Below, piece by piece: positions 36,447 through 45,630 of a stretch of 64,000 nucleotides of DNA (the first letter of the stretch is position 1; each line of letters opens with the position of its first letter). This DNA comes from Porphyridium purpureum (taxonomy: Eukaryota > Rhodophyta > Bangiophyceae > Porphyridiales > Porphyridiaceae). The notes beneath the pieces are model-generated. The model did no database searches, had not been told where the DNA came from, and saw only the letters and a program-made list of their open reading frames with translations. The stretch lies in contig VRMN01000008.1 of NCBI GenBank assembly GCA_008690995.1, positions 682,001 through 746,000 of the forward strand, read 5' to 3'. The translations under genes and the position numbers were made by a program.

Positions 36447-36816
36447 GCGACTCAGCTAGCCCGCGTAGATCTTTCAGTTTTGTCCTTCTTGTTGTATGTT
36501 GGTCTTGTTGGTAGGGGGAAAGCGATAGAAGAGTGAGAGGGACACAAAATAGGGAACAAGTCCCATGCGGAGATCCGCTATAGACCTGGGCAAATTGCTT
36601 GGCTTACCGAGCAGTGATGCCAACGGAATAGGTTACAAGAAAGCAAGTTCTAACTATCCCTGACTGGTTGCCACTTTTACTTCCTGCCCAACACTCTCAA
36701 CTCTCGGCTAAAACCCTTGTCCTTTGTGCCCACTTCTCGTGTCGGGCAAGTCGCGTTCATGCCGTTGTGATCGTTTCGGCAGAGGCTCAGAGTTAATGTA
36801 GTGAACGAACGCAAGG
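36447..36816. other. Intergenic, 3' UTR of TDO and promoter of sugar transporter
   Basis: 370 bp between same-strand genes. No GTACAGT, TATA box or other motif noticed; nothing coding. Confidence 0.35.
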
Positions 36817-37821
36817 ATGGCGAAAGATGAGCTTTTGTCTAATCACGCGGGGAGCGCCGAGGGCGGCGGCGCGGCCGCGGTGCGTCGTGAGGTGCTGCAG
36901 TCGCTCGGCGTGTGCTTTTTCTACATCTCCATGTCAAGCGCCATGGTGTTCACCAACAAGGCGCTCAGCTACAATTATGGCTTTACAATGACCAACGCGT
37001 TGCTGCTGATGCAGATGGTGTTCACGATCGCGCTGCTCCATTTTCTGCGTGACATTTGTGGGCTGTTGTCGTTCAACAGATTTGAACGCGACACGGCGCT
37101 TCGGATCGCCCCGATCTCGGTGTTCTACTGCCTGAACGGCGCCTTTGCGCTAGTCGCGGTTCGCGAGCTTTCAGTTCCGTCGTACACGCTCGTCAAGCGT
37201 CTCGCGCCCATGTTCTCGATTACACTGGAATTTGCGCTGCTGGGCAAGCGATCCAAGCCGCGCGTGCTTGTCGCGCTCGCTGTGATGCTCTCCGGAACGC
37301 TGCTCGCCGCTCGTGCGGATACGCGCGGCACAATTCTCGGCTGGTCAAGTGGGCTTGTGTCTTGCTTCTTGCAGGGACTATACCTCACCCTCGTGAAGAA
37401 GACGGGTGCCGAAACCGGCCTCAACTCGTTCGGCGTGCTCTACTACCACTCGTTGATTTCGCTGCCCATCCTCTCGGTGCTTGTTGTGCTTCTGGGTGAA
37501 ATGCAGCCGCTGCTGAACTATCCGCAATGGACGGACATGTCCTTCATGATCGTGCTGGCATGGAGCCTCTTTATGGGTGTCATGCTGAACTACTCGTTGT
37601 TCTTGGCAACAGAACTGACCAGTCCGACCAGCACGCTCGTGAGCGGACAGGTGAAAGCCATTGGGCAGACTGCGATCGGTATGTTTACCTTTGGTGGCGC
37701 CGAGAGGAATCAGGCATACATTATTGGCACGCTCATGAACATTGGTGGTGGCACCGGGTACGGATACTCGAAGTATTTGGACATGAAAGAGCGCGCAGAC
37801 CAGCAAAAACTGCCGAAATGA
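36817..37821 (+). CDS. Nucleotide-sugar transporter, SLC35D/GDP-sugar type
   Basis: 334 residues from ATG 36817, with about ten hydrophobic helices filling ~25-325. It would move a nucleotide sugar into the Golgi lumen in exchange for the nucleoside monophosphate. Features of the SLC35D/Vrg4 group: FTNKALSYNYGFTMTNALLLMQM in helix 1-2, VPSYTLVKRLAPMFSITLEF (SxxxxxKR-x-PMF), GLVSCFLQGLYLTLVKK, SFGVLYYHSLISLPILS, and SPTSTLVSGQVKAIGQTAIGMFTFGG near the end. The GALNK GDP-mannose motif of Vrg4 is not evident, so the substrate could be GDP-mannose, GDP-fucose or a UDP-sugar. The short basic tail ends in KLPK. Likely supports wall or exopolysaccharide synthesis with the GT90 gene of this window (inference). 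Confidence 0.9.
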   Translation: MAKDELLSNHAGSAEGGGAAAVRREVLQSLGVCFFYISMSSAMVFTNKALSYNYGFTMTNALLLMQMVFTIALLHFLRDICGLLSFNRFERDTALRIAPISVFYCLNGAFALVAVRELSVPSYTLVKRLAPMFSITLEFALLGKRSKPRVLVALAVMLSGTLLAARADTRGTILGWSSGLVSCFLQGLYLTLVKKTGAETGLNSFGVLYYHSLISLPILSVLVVLLGEMQPLLNYPQWTDMSFMIVLAWSLFMGVMLNYSLFLATELTSPTSTLVSGQVKAIGQTAIGMFTFGGAERNQAYIIGTLMNIGGGTGYGYSKYLDMKERADQQKLPK

Positions 37822-39069
37822 GCAAGCAGCAGCTTTGTTTAAATTTCTGTGCACATTTCTGTAAAGTTTCTTGGAGTGCATCACGCTCTGCTTGATTTTG
37901 CTGGACCATGTTCCTTCTACAACGTGTCCCCGTACTTTGTGGATGCCGTGCCGATTTGGTTGGAGGGTCTCGATCCAGGGTTATTGCTGCAGTTCGTGTT
38001 TTTTTCAACTCGCATGATGACCTGGCGTTTGGAATTGTTCGCCGCCGAGCTTGCGGCTACCATCAAGGTGATTGAGAAAGCGATCGTGTAAAGCAGGGAC
38101 ACGCTTGTTCGGTTGGGTTGAGGCTTTGTGAGCTCATAAACGAAGAAGAGCGATGCAGGCGCAGGCCTTCCATTGTGGCATTGGTCTTGGCTATGTCTGT
38201 TCTGAGGATGCGACGCGCATCGCCAGGTGTCTTTGGGGACGAGCGGGCGACTCGGGAAGAGGAACAATTCAATGATTTCGCGTGATGTGCTGGCTTTTGC
38301 GATGCGCCGCAGTCTCCATGTAGAGAAGAGTACTGTCATGCTGACTTTGAAGTGCGCCAGGCGTGTGTTTGTCTCGCGTGCTTCGTGCAATGCGTCCTTC
38401 CAAATTTCCGACAAGCCGTCTAGAAAGTCGAAAGGTTTTTGGTGTTGAATGGGACTGCGGGAAACCACGGTTATTCGTCTGCTGTTCAGTATTTCCTCTT
38501 TTATCCCATATCTTCGAGCGGTCAAGAACCAAGACGGAGTCGGCTTTCAGCATGACCTTCAAGCTGCCCGATGCGTGCACGAACGCTGGACACCACTGCA
38601 TACCGCGCTTGGCATATTCGCAGAAGAATATTCCTGTTGATATTGACGACGTTCACAATTGGTGACTGTCTCTAACTGCAGCCGACCCAGACGCTGACGC
38701 GTACACGTCGGTGTGACACGGGTATAACCAGTAGCCGTGACGATCCCATCGACCCCCCCACCATGCCTGTCCACCCTTGCACGCGCTTGTGAACGCGCCT
38801 TGGCAGACGCGAGATGACAAACGCATGCGTGATTACTGTACCGTCCGTGGGTAAGCCGATGTGGAGATGTACCTCCACGCGAGTCGCCGGCCGCGAGTGC
38901 GATTCGCGCACGCACCGGAAACGCGCTGAAAATGCGCCGCATCGCGTGGTTTTATACGAAGCGGGTGCGCCGGGAAGTTTGTGTGCGGGGAGGAGGGAGG
39001 AAGAGAGAGAAGGAGAGGGAGTGGTGAGGTGGTGGTAGTGGTGTTGTAGTGGTGACGGTGGTTGGCGTG
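37822..39069. other. 1.2-kb intergenic region
   Basis: On the minus strand, two adjacent frames (ATG 38601 down to ~38450, then an ATG-less frame ~38460 down to 37917) have protein-like composition (for example DFLDGLSEIWKDALHEARETN) and are joined by a polypyrimidine-AG junction, suggesting a spliced or decayed gene; no match is recognised. GTACTGT lies near 38331 and ACTGTAC at 38834-38840, the latter ~230 bp before the nucleolin-like ATG. G/A-rich DNA (38990-39040) precedes that gene. Confidence 0.35.
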
Positions 39070-40542
39070 ATGGGGAAGCACGCAGGGACAGACAAGGCCG
39101 CGAAGAAGGCGGCCAAGGTAGAGGTTGTGGAGAAGGCCGCGAAGGCGAGCATGAAGCCGGACAAGGCGGCCAAGCACAGCGCAAAGGTGGAGAAGGCCGC
39201 CAAGAAGAGCGTGAAAGTGGATGAGGCTGTCGCAAGTACGCTGGTGAAGGTGAAGGCCGACAAGAAGGCGAAGAAGGTCAAGGAGGTGGCGCCGCCGCCG
39301 CCGCCAGCGCCCGTCGAGGACTCGAGCGAGAGCGACGACTCGAGCAGCAGTGAGGAGCAGGTGGCTGCGGCAGCTGTGGCGAAAGGAGTCGCGGATGCCA
39401 AGTCCGGAGATGATTCGTCGAGCAGCAGCTCCAGTAGCAGTAGCAGTGACGAGGAGCCCCCCAAGCAGGCTGTGGCGAAAGCGGGTAAGAAGGCCGCCGT
39501 CCCAGTTGCTGCTGCTGCTGCTGCTGCATCCAGCAGTGACAGCAGCAGCGCTTCGTCGTCATCATCAGAAGAGGAGGCGGCGGGCCCTGCAGAGTCGTCG
39601 GCCTCAAGCTCCAGCTCATCTGAACCGGCCGAAAAGGTCAAATCGGCGCCCAAGGCAGCAGCCAAGATGAACGGAAGCAAGGCGGCGGCCGTCGAAGAGT
39701 CATCAGAAAGCAGCAGCAGTTCAGAGGAATCCAGCGCGAGCTCGGAAGAGGAGGATGCTGCGCCGCAAGCTGCAAGCAAGTCGAAAGCTAGCAAGCAGGC
39801 GGCCAAGGAAGACTCGTCTGACAGTAGCAGCAGCACGAGCAGCGGAGGCACATCAGAGTCGTCTGACTCGTCGGCGCCGGCGGAGAAGAAGGATACCGGC
39901 AAGAAGAGGAAGGTTGAGGACGGCGTCCTCCCTGCCAGCGCTGCTCCAGAACATGAGGATAAGAGGCAAAAGCGCGTCAGCTTTGGTGGCGATGATGCCG
40001 CACCGTCGCCCACGCGAGGTGAAGTTGACGCGTGCAAGGTGTTCGTCGGTAATCTTCCATTCACGGCCACGGCAGAGGATCTGGATGTTTTCTTCCAGGA
40101 GTGTGGGGAGATTGTGGATCGCTTCATTCCCGTGGATCGAGAGACGGAGCGCCCCCGTGGCTTTGGTTTCGTGACTTTTGCAGACCAAGAGAGCGCTCAG
40201 AGAGCGGTTGAAATGTCTGAGCAGTACATGGGCGACCGTCCGGTACTTGTGAAAATTTCCGAAGGGAAGAAGATTGGTGGAGGTGATTCTCCTGGAGGGT
40301 ATGGAGGCCGTGGGGGAGGCCGAGGTGGCTTTGGAGGCGGCTTTGGAGGCCGTGGAGGAGGTCGAGGGGGAGCCGGTGGCTTTGGAGGCAGAGGCGGCGG
40401 GCGCGGAGGTGGACGCGGCGGAGGCGGTGGCTTTGGCGGAGGCAGAGGTGGATTTGGCGGAGGACGCGGGGGTAGCCCGGGCGGTGGACGCGGCGGGCGG
40501 CCTTCGTACGCGCCGCAGGGGTCACGTACTACCTTTGATTAA
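39070..40542 (+). CDS. Nucleolin-like protein (acidic/Ser tracts, RRM, RGG tail)
   Basis: 490 residues from ATG 39070. Nucleolar RNA-binding protein of the nucleolin/Gar2/Nsr1 type, acting in pre-rRNA processing. Order: a Lys/Ala-rich basic head (1-75), then repeated Ser-Glu/Asp tracts separated by Lys/Ala-rich spacers (~85-285, likely casein-kinase-2 targets). A basic KKRKVED nuclear signal is at ~280. One RRM is at ~321-396, with RNP2 as VFVGNLPF and RNP1 as RGFGFVTF. A Gly/Arg-rich RGG domain runs from ~405 to 488. Nucleolin, Gar2 and Nsr1 have at least two RRMs; here only one is visible, so other GAR/RRM proteins are alternatives. Tri- and hexanucleotide repeats make the locus prone to length change. 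Confidence 0.85.
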   Translation: MGKHAGTDKAAKKAAKVEVVEKAAKASMKPDKAAKHSAKVEKAAKKSVKVDEAVASTLVKVKADKKAKKVKEVAPPPPPAPVEDSSESDDSSSSEEQVAAAAVAKGVADAKSGDDSSSSSSSSSSSDEEPPKQAVAKAGKKAAVPVAAAAAAASSSDSSSASSSSSEEEAAGPAESSASSSSSSEPAEKVKSAPKAAAKMNGSKAAAVEESSESSSSSEESSASSEEEDAAPQAASKSKASKQAAKEDSSDSSSSTSSGGTSESSDSSAPAEKKDTGKKRKVEDGVLPASAAPEHEDKRQKRVSFGGDDAAPSPTRGEVDACKVFVGNLPFTATAEDLDVFFQECGEIVDRFIPVDRETERPRGFGFVTFADQESAQRAVEMSEQYMGDRPVLVKISEGKKIGGGDSPGGYGGRGGGRGGFGGGFGGRGGGRGGAGGFGGRGGGRGGGRGGGGGFGGGRGGFGGGRGGSPGGGRGGRPSYAPQGSRTTFD

Positions 40543-40713
40543 GTCCGTGGGCGCTTGGATTTACGGTGTACCTTTCGCTGATCTGATTGACTTTTCTAGC
40601 AGCCCGGTCGCGCTTTTAGATTTTGCTTTTCCCCTTACTGTTGGATTAAATATGTGCATGTGATCATATTTCTTAAGAAATTGAGAAGTGTGTGTCACAG
40701 AAGCTTCTTCTGC

Positions 40714-41445
40714 TCACTCCATCATGACTTCCTCAAACTCTTCCGAAGATGAATCATTCACGGTGCCGCCGCCGCCACCACCTCCACCTCCACCGTCGTC
40801 GCCATCGCCACCCTCTGAGAGTGATGACGCGTCCGAGTCGGCGTCGTTGAGCTGTTTCTTGGACAGATGCAACGTGTGACTGAGCAGAACATTTTTGAAG
40901 GTCTCTGGCGCACTGAGCTCACCCAGTTTGCTCGAACGCATCATCTCCTCTGAGGGTGCTGGCGGAAAGAAGCCATGTGGTAAGGGTCGTGACACGTCCC
41001 AATTTGGCGGGGCGCCTAGACAGCCACGGACGCGGGCGGCGTACTGAACGAGCTCATCTGGCTCAATGTCATGCGCGGTGTCGGCACCAGATGCGTCTGC
41101 GGCGGGCATAAGCGAGCGAGCGAGCTCGATCTCGTCCATGAGCGCGGCCTCTGTTTCGTACACCTTGAGTGCGGACACCTGCACGAGATCGTCCAGCTGC
41201 TGGTTGTACTTTTCCAGCTTGAGTATCTGCGCATGCAGGGCCTGCTGCTCGACCAGCCGCGGCACGTACTCGACGATCGCGCGCTGCGCGCTTGCAATGC
41301 GGCCAGCCAGTTCATCAACGCGCGCGACGTGCTGCGCCGACTGCTTGACCAGCGCGGTGCCCAGTTCGGCCATGAGCGTCGCCACCAGCTGCTCCATGCC
41401 CTTCATCTCCCGCACGACCGCATCCCGCACAGGTTCCTCCTCCAT
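40714..41445 (-). CDS. MED4: Mediator complex subunit 4
   Basis: 243 residues from ATG 41445; the frame extends upstream without ATG. MED4 belongs to the Mediator middle module that links activators to RNA polymerase II. The N-terminal half is a long coiled coil (MEQLVATLMAELGTALVKQSAQ ... ILKLEKYNQQLDDLVQVSALKV). The signature is EPDELVQYAARVRGCLGAPPNWDVSRPLPHGFFPPAPSEEMMRSSKL (~150-195), matching the conserved EIxxYAxRIS-x(n)-APP-x(n)-PPxPxEExMR text of MED4. The acidic C-terminus has a run of 11 Gly encoded by GCC/ACC-type repeats, then SSSEEFEE. Convergent with the nucleolin-like gene (171 bp). Confidence 0.78.
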   Translation of the reverse strand: MEEEPVRDAVVREMKGMEQLVATLMAELGTALVKQSAQHVARVDELAGRIASAQRAIVEYVPRLVEQQALHAQILKLEKYNQQLDDLVQVSALKVYETEAALMDEIELARSLMPAADASGADTAHDIEPDELVQYAARVRGCLGAPPNWDVSRPLPHGFFPPAPSEEMMRSSKLGELSAPETFKNVLLSHTLHLSKKQLNDADSDASSLSEGGDGDDGGGGGGGGGGTVNDSSSEEFEEVMME

Positions 41446-41598
41446 TGCGCGCTCACGCTGCGCGCGCGACCATCCACCAACCGCGCCTACACGCCGCCGT
41501 GACAACGTCTCTCTCCACCCCCGACCTGAGCAAACAACCACCCATCCACAAACCCGCACCTTCACCACCAGCGCACGCCGCTTGTCCTTCAAGCGAAT

Positions 41599-41699
41599 TA
41601 CCCTAGAATTAGGGTTTCTGCCAGAACCCTAATTCGGTGCTCTCTAGGGTTCCGTCAGAACCCCCTCGATGCGGCAGACGTACAGTGTGGAGGTACAGT
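41599..41699. promoter_or_regulatory. Telo-box cluster plus double GTACAGT in divergent promoter
   Basis: ACCCTAG (41600), TTAGGGTTT (41609-41617), GAACCCTAATTC (41624-41635) and CTAGGGTT (41644-41651) lie within 52 bp in alternating orientation. They are followed by GTACAGT at 41680-41686 and 41693-41699, exactly 13 bp apart. The block is 154 bp from the MED4 ATG and ~150 bp from the ATG of the small helical protein, so it may serve both. Confidence 0.6.
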
Positions 41700-41846
41700 C
41701 TTTCCGCTCGAGACTTGGCCGCGTTTCGGCCGGAGGGCGTTGCTGCCGCGCAAAGGTGTGGGTGCGTCGAGAGGAAGGAGGAGCAGCGTGAAGTGGAGAG
41801 GAAGCAGGTGGTGAGGTGGTGAGCCACGCCGCGCAAAACAGAAGCC

Positions 41847-42173
41847 ATGTCCAAGAACTTGTTTGGGCGCGTCGCGCAGTGGTTGGTGAATGAGGTCATG
41901 GTAAAGACGCTCTCAAACAGTCCGGCGTTCCAGCGCTTTGCTCTCAGGGTGCACGAGTCCACGCAGAAGCTGGCGCAGAAGGCAGCGGAAACCACAAAGG
42001 AGCTGGCAGAAAGTGAGGCAACAAAGGAGGCGCAGGAAAGAGCCGCGTCAACAGCGCAGAACGTGCGTGAGACGGTCGTAGGACTCGCGCAGTTGTATAA
42101 AGACCAGATTGTCAGCGCGCTGTATAAGACGCCTCGAAACTCATCGTCCGGGCCCCCGACGAAGCGGCCCTGA
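41847..42173 (+). CDS. Small conserved helical protein
   Basis: 108 residues from ATG 41847. The start MSKNLFGRVAQWLVNEVMVKTLSNSPAFQRFALRVHESTQKL recalls short plant and algal proteins of unknown function with the same LxNEVxVKxLxxSxxFQRFA text (from memory, not searched). The centre is an Ala/Glu/Lys amphipathic helix (LAQKAAETTKELAESEATKEAQERAA), LEA-like. The tail is polar. No signal peptide or membrane helix. Probable role in a membrane-surface or mitochondrial context cannot be fixed. Confidence 0.7.
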   Translation: MSKNLFGRVAQWLVNEVMVKTLSNSPAFQRFALRVHESTQKLAQKAAETTKELAESEATKEAQERAASTAQNVRETVVGLAQLYKDQIVSALYKTPRNSSSGPPTKRP

Positions 42174-42971
42174 AACTTGGTGTCTATTGCGATTCGGGCT
42201 TTCTGAATAAGCAGAACAAATGCACCAGCTCCATTCAGTTTCTGCTGGCCAGGTGTGAAAGTCTCAGAGTTGTGGAATGAACATCGTCTTGTCCAGGAGG
42301 TAGAAGAGCTTGCTGTCTTTCCTTATTTCATAGTCTGTATATAATAAGCGTGTCCTATCTTTTGCCGTCAAAATATGGATGGTTACAAAGATGTTGGAGT
42401 AATTTCAGGAATTTCTCGCGTTTCGGTTGCGACATAAGGTCCTGGAACATTTCATAGGCCTGTACCCTCACGGCTCTGTGTGCACTCGCGACACGCTTGC
42501 GATTTTCGTTGTTCGCAAGAATACGTATGCCCTCGTCTTGGCTTGTCGTCGTGCAAAAGATTCAAGATCCCATCCTCACGCACGCCTATCCGGCCAGGCG
42601 CGACTTTTCTTGATGCCAGTCGGATCACGCTGCGGAGAGCAGCAAAAGTTTCTATGCTTTACGCTCAGCTCGTCAGCAAAGGTTGAATAGGTGTAATTTG
42701 TCCGTTTATTCACACATGTCATGCCTGATTTGCATCGCTCATGGTCAATGAATCGTGCATCTCGAACTTGTAAGGGATTTGTGCATGTCGCATCTTCCAA
42801 TCCGCCAACTTCCGACTGACAGGGCCGCCGTCAGCATAAAGTCAGGCACAGGCTTTTGGAAGCTCTTCGAGCTTGTCAGAAAATAAGCTCACAGATCCAA
42901 ATGCGCAAAAGTACTTTATCTTTCGCCGTAAACGAGCAAGACGAGGCTCTTTGTGCCTCTAGTGCAAGGCA
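42174..42971. other. 798-bp gap with a possible small spliced gene on the minus strand
   Basis: Minus-strand frames can be joined by short introns with GT-AG ends: exon 42584-42815, intron 42537-42583 (47 nt, GTGCGT...AAG), last exon 42355-42536 ending in TAG; and upstream a 77-nt candidate intron (42816-42892, GTGAGC...CAG, with CTGAC branch-like sites). The joined reading has protein-like composition (for example RVQAYEMFQDLMSQPKREKF) but no ATG for its first exon and no recognised family. Treated as unproven; also holds the 3' UTRs of both neighbours. Confidence 0.3.
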
Positions 42972-44195
42972 TCACAGGCACGCACGAATCTCCTCAGCAC
43001 GTTTGCGCTCCGCTGGCGCTTTGTCTGGCTCGCCGAGCTGCTCGAACGCTTCTGCACGCCATTCATGAAGCTGCGCGTATAGCTCCCGGTTCAGTGCAAA
43101 CTGTTCTACCTCTGCTGGATTTCGCATCCCTCGCTCGAACGCCTCGATCGCGTTGGTGATGTGCTGTGTACCGTCGCGCCGAATTTTCCTGTGCGGTTCA
43201 CTTGCCGGGCTCTGCACCTTGAGCCATCTAAGCGAAAGCGCGGCACAGTTGCGCATTTCCAAAAAGGTCTCGAACGTGTTGTGCTGCCCCAATTGCTCGC
43301 GCATTTCAATGATGCAGATGTGCATGTGGATGCTACTGGCGTCGTTGTTGCGGTCCATCTCTGCAATATTCTCCTTCATACCCCCCTTGCCATTGATCAA
43401 CTGCTCCGCCCTCTCAGGAGTCAGCTTCTCAATGACTGGTTTGCTGATCTGAACTTTCTCTTCGGACTGCGGCTGCCGCGATGCGCCACCAAAGCTTTTC
43501 CGAAGGCTCCTACGCAGACGACCGCCGATCGAATCACGCAGTGACTTGCGCTGCGTTTCACGGTGCGAAGCTTCGGCCGTGGCGCCATGACCAGTATCTG
43601 TATTCTTGTTTTCAGTGTCTGCCTGTGCAGACGGCTGCTTTTGACTGCCTCGCTTCAAAAACAACTTGCGTCTCTGATTGACATCAGCTGTGGACGCGAC
43701 TGGTGCTGGCTTCGGAGCACTAGGCTCGATTGCGGAGAGCGAAGGCCCGATGACCTTTCCCAAGTCGGCTTCTGTGACAGTGAGCATCAGTCTGGTCTTG
43801 TTACCTTCGATGCGGACTTCCTGGCGGCCAGACTCGAGCAGGTCGAGTGTGTTGATCTTGTAGTCGCCATTCACGTAGTACCAGTACACATGTCGTCCAG
43901 CCTTGACTGGCAGTATGCACGCGTACAGCCCCCCTCCGGCATGTTCCAGAGGGTACTCTTGCTTCATACGCGCGCCCAGGTATCCGCGTACATGGATCCG
44001 TGACGTGTCTCTACGCTCATCGTCGTCCTTTTGCTGCCACGCAAAGCACACCCACGCCACGTCGCTCGGCACCGCGCTGCATCGAGCTTCCTTGAGCGGC
44101 ACTGGCTTGAGCAGCGCGTTCGTCGCCCACTCATCCACTCCAGACCTATCTGGCACAAAGTTTGCGCATGCGCTCTGATTCTCCTTGCTAGCCAT
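42972..44195 (-). CDS. CBM48/E-set domain protein (AMPK-beta-like glycogen-binding fold)
   Basis: 407 residues from ATG 44195; the frame is open upstream only to a GTG. Around residues 70-135 it carries an immunoglobulin-like E-set resembling the carbohydrate-binding module of AMPK-beta and starch-active enzymes: VRGYLGARMKQEYPLE, GGLYACILPVKAGRHVYWYYVNGDYKINT (the G-x-H-x-Y-x-Y-x-V-x-G-D core). The centre is basic and Ser-rich (KSLRDSIGGRLRRSLRKSFGG, ~235-255). The C-terminal ~130 residues are helical, possibly TPR-like (AFERGMRNPAEVEQFALNRELYAQLHEW). It may bind alpha-glucan (floridean starch) or act as a scaffold; no kinase-binding domain is seen. Moderately sure of the fold only. Confidence 0.55.
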   Translation of the reverse strand: MASKENQSACANFVPDRSGVDEWATNALLKPVPLKEARCSAVPSDVAWVCFAWQQKDDDERRDTSRIHVRGYLGARMKQEYPLEHAGGGLYACILPVKAGRHVYWYYVNGDYKINTLDLLESGRQEVRIEGNKTRLMLTVTEADLGKVIGPSLSAIEPSAPKPAPVASTADVNQRRKLFLKRGSQKQPSAQADTENKNTDTGHGATAEASHRETQRKSLRDSIGGRLRRSLRKSFGGASRQPQSEEKVQISKPVIEKLTPERAEQLINGKGGMKENIAEMDRNNDASSIHMHICIIEMREQLGQHNTFETFLEMRNCAALSLRWLKVQSPASEPHRKIRRDGTQHITNAIEAFERGMRNPAEVEQFALNRELYAQLHEWRAEAFEQLGEPDKAPAERKRAEEIRACL

Positions 44196-44840
44196 TTCCA
44201 GGTTGCTCGTCGTCCTCTTTTCTTCTTGCCTCCTTTCTCGTATCTTGTGCTCGCCGCAGCACTTTGCTGCTCGACTCTGCCTTTTCCACCGTCTGACACC
44301 CTCACACACCGCCACACCGCCACACACATATATACCTCCTGTCTTCCCAAATGCTGGTAGCTTCTCACGTCAGCGCTGCCGCTATCTTGTGTCGCTGCTC
44401 TTGTACTCATCCCCACTTGCCCAGCTGCTGCTTTCCCATCGCAGGCGCGCAGATGCGCAACGAACACGCGAAATGGAAACGGACCGTTTCAGCTGCGTGG
44501 CCGTTTCGAATCTCCCCGCCACACTTTGCGCGTTTCGAAACGCGTCGAACCCTAGAGTACTTGGGTTCGCCAGGATGAAATGCACATGCCATTGTCATCA
44601 CATCTGTGTTGCAGGATGATTTACAGCACTTGTGTCATCGTCAAACTGATATGATTTAAGGATGACATCTTTGTCATCTTGTAAGTAACCCCAGCGTCAT
44701 CCTGAACCGTCGCGCAACCCTAGCGCCGCGTGTACAGTTGAGCTGAGAAAGGTTGGTGAGGCGAGATGAGTGTAGCCGAGGACGTAGGGAGAAGAGGAGA
44801 AGGCTTGTAGCCGGTGGAGTTTGGGTGGTTGTGAGAAGGG
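44196..44840. other. Divergent promoter region with TATA box, telo-boxes and GTCATC cluster
   Basis: 645 bp. TATATA at 44329-44334 (134 bp before the CBM48 ATG, minus strand). Telo-box halves AACCCTAG at 44548-44555 and 44716-44723. GTCATC at 44594, 44634, 44673 and 44696 plus GATGAC at 44661, including a GATGACA-TCTT-TGTCATC hairpin (44661-44678). GTACAGT at 44732-44738, 103 bp before the bL32m ATG. No gene seen. Confidence 0.5.
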
Positions 44841-45563
44841 ATGCCGGGCGCAGGAATGGCCGCGACATGGCGGCAGGTGCTTGTTCAAAGAGGTAGTCGG
44901 GCAAGCTGGCCTTCGGGGCGTCTGGGTTGCTTTCGACAAAGGAATTTCGCCGCGTGGGTCGTGCCAAGGAACAGAAGACGTGATGCGCTGGGACTGGATC
45001 GGGAGACAGAAAGCACGCTCCGAATGGATCGTGGTAGAATAGCTTGTGGTGGTAGCATGGTGGCGTGCGGTGAGCGCGGCGTGGCCACCATGGCGGTACA
45101 TGCTTTTGAGAATTCAGAGTTGGTCCCCGCGGCGCCTCACCCGACGGCTGTTGCGCAGAGCGCTCTGCAAAAGGCGAAGAGCTTCATGGCAGATGTGGTC
45201 GCGAGTTGGAAAGCAGCCGCACAATCGCTCGTGCCCGCGGTGACGTCGCCGCAGCCGGCCGTGCAAGAAGCGTCGTCGCGCGTGCCGGGTATCTTTGACT
45301 CCCTTTTGGACGGCTGGGTGCTCGGCGTGCCCAAGAAGAGGAGGTCGAAGCGTACGGTGCGGATGCGCCATAAGGCTTGGGCTTTGAGGCCACAGAAGAA
45401 CATTGTCAAGTGCCTGACGTGCGGGCGCGCGAAATTACCCGGCAGATACTGCGACCCGCGCGCCGCGTGCAGGAGGAAGGCTGAAGAGATCCACATGTAC
45501 GAAGCGAGGCGAAAAGCCGCCGCAGCAGGCCAAAGCAACCAGACGCCACCACCGTCTACATAA
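44841..45563 (+). CDS. Ribosomal protein bL32, mitochondrial type
   Basis: 240 residues from ATG 44841; later in-frame ATGs (44856 and beyond) could also start it. The C-terminal core (~163-215) is bL32: VPKKRRSKRTVRMRHKAW followed by the zinc-binding CLTCGRAKLPGRYC (two Cys pairs: CxxC and a second pair). Residues 1-60 are Arg-rich and almost free of acidic residues, a plausible mitochondrial presequence; ~70-160 is an Ala-rich spacer. Plastid bL32 is usually plastid-encoded and tiny, so the long extension favours mitochondrial 54S. The promoter holds telo-boxes and GTACAGT. The tail past the zinc finger is longer than in bacterial L32. Confidence 0.78.
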   Translation: MPGAGMAATWRQVLVQRGSRASWPSGRLGCFRQRNFAAWVVPRNRRRDALGLDRETESTLRMDRGRIACGGSMVACGERGVATMAVHAFENSELVPAAPHPTAVAQSALQKAKSFMADVVASWKAAAQSLVPAVTSPQPAVQEASSRVPGIFDSLLDGWVLGVPKKRRSKRTVRMRHKAWALRPQKNIVKCLTCGRAKLPGRYCDPRAACRRKAEEIHMYEARRKAAAAGQSNQTPPPST

Positions 45564-45630
45564 CTCCGCAACAGGTTCACACTCGAAATTAAACACGCGA
45601 GTCCGTTGGCATCACAAATGGGAGCGAAAG

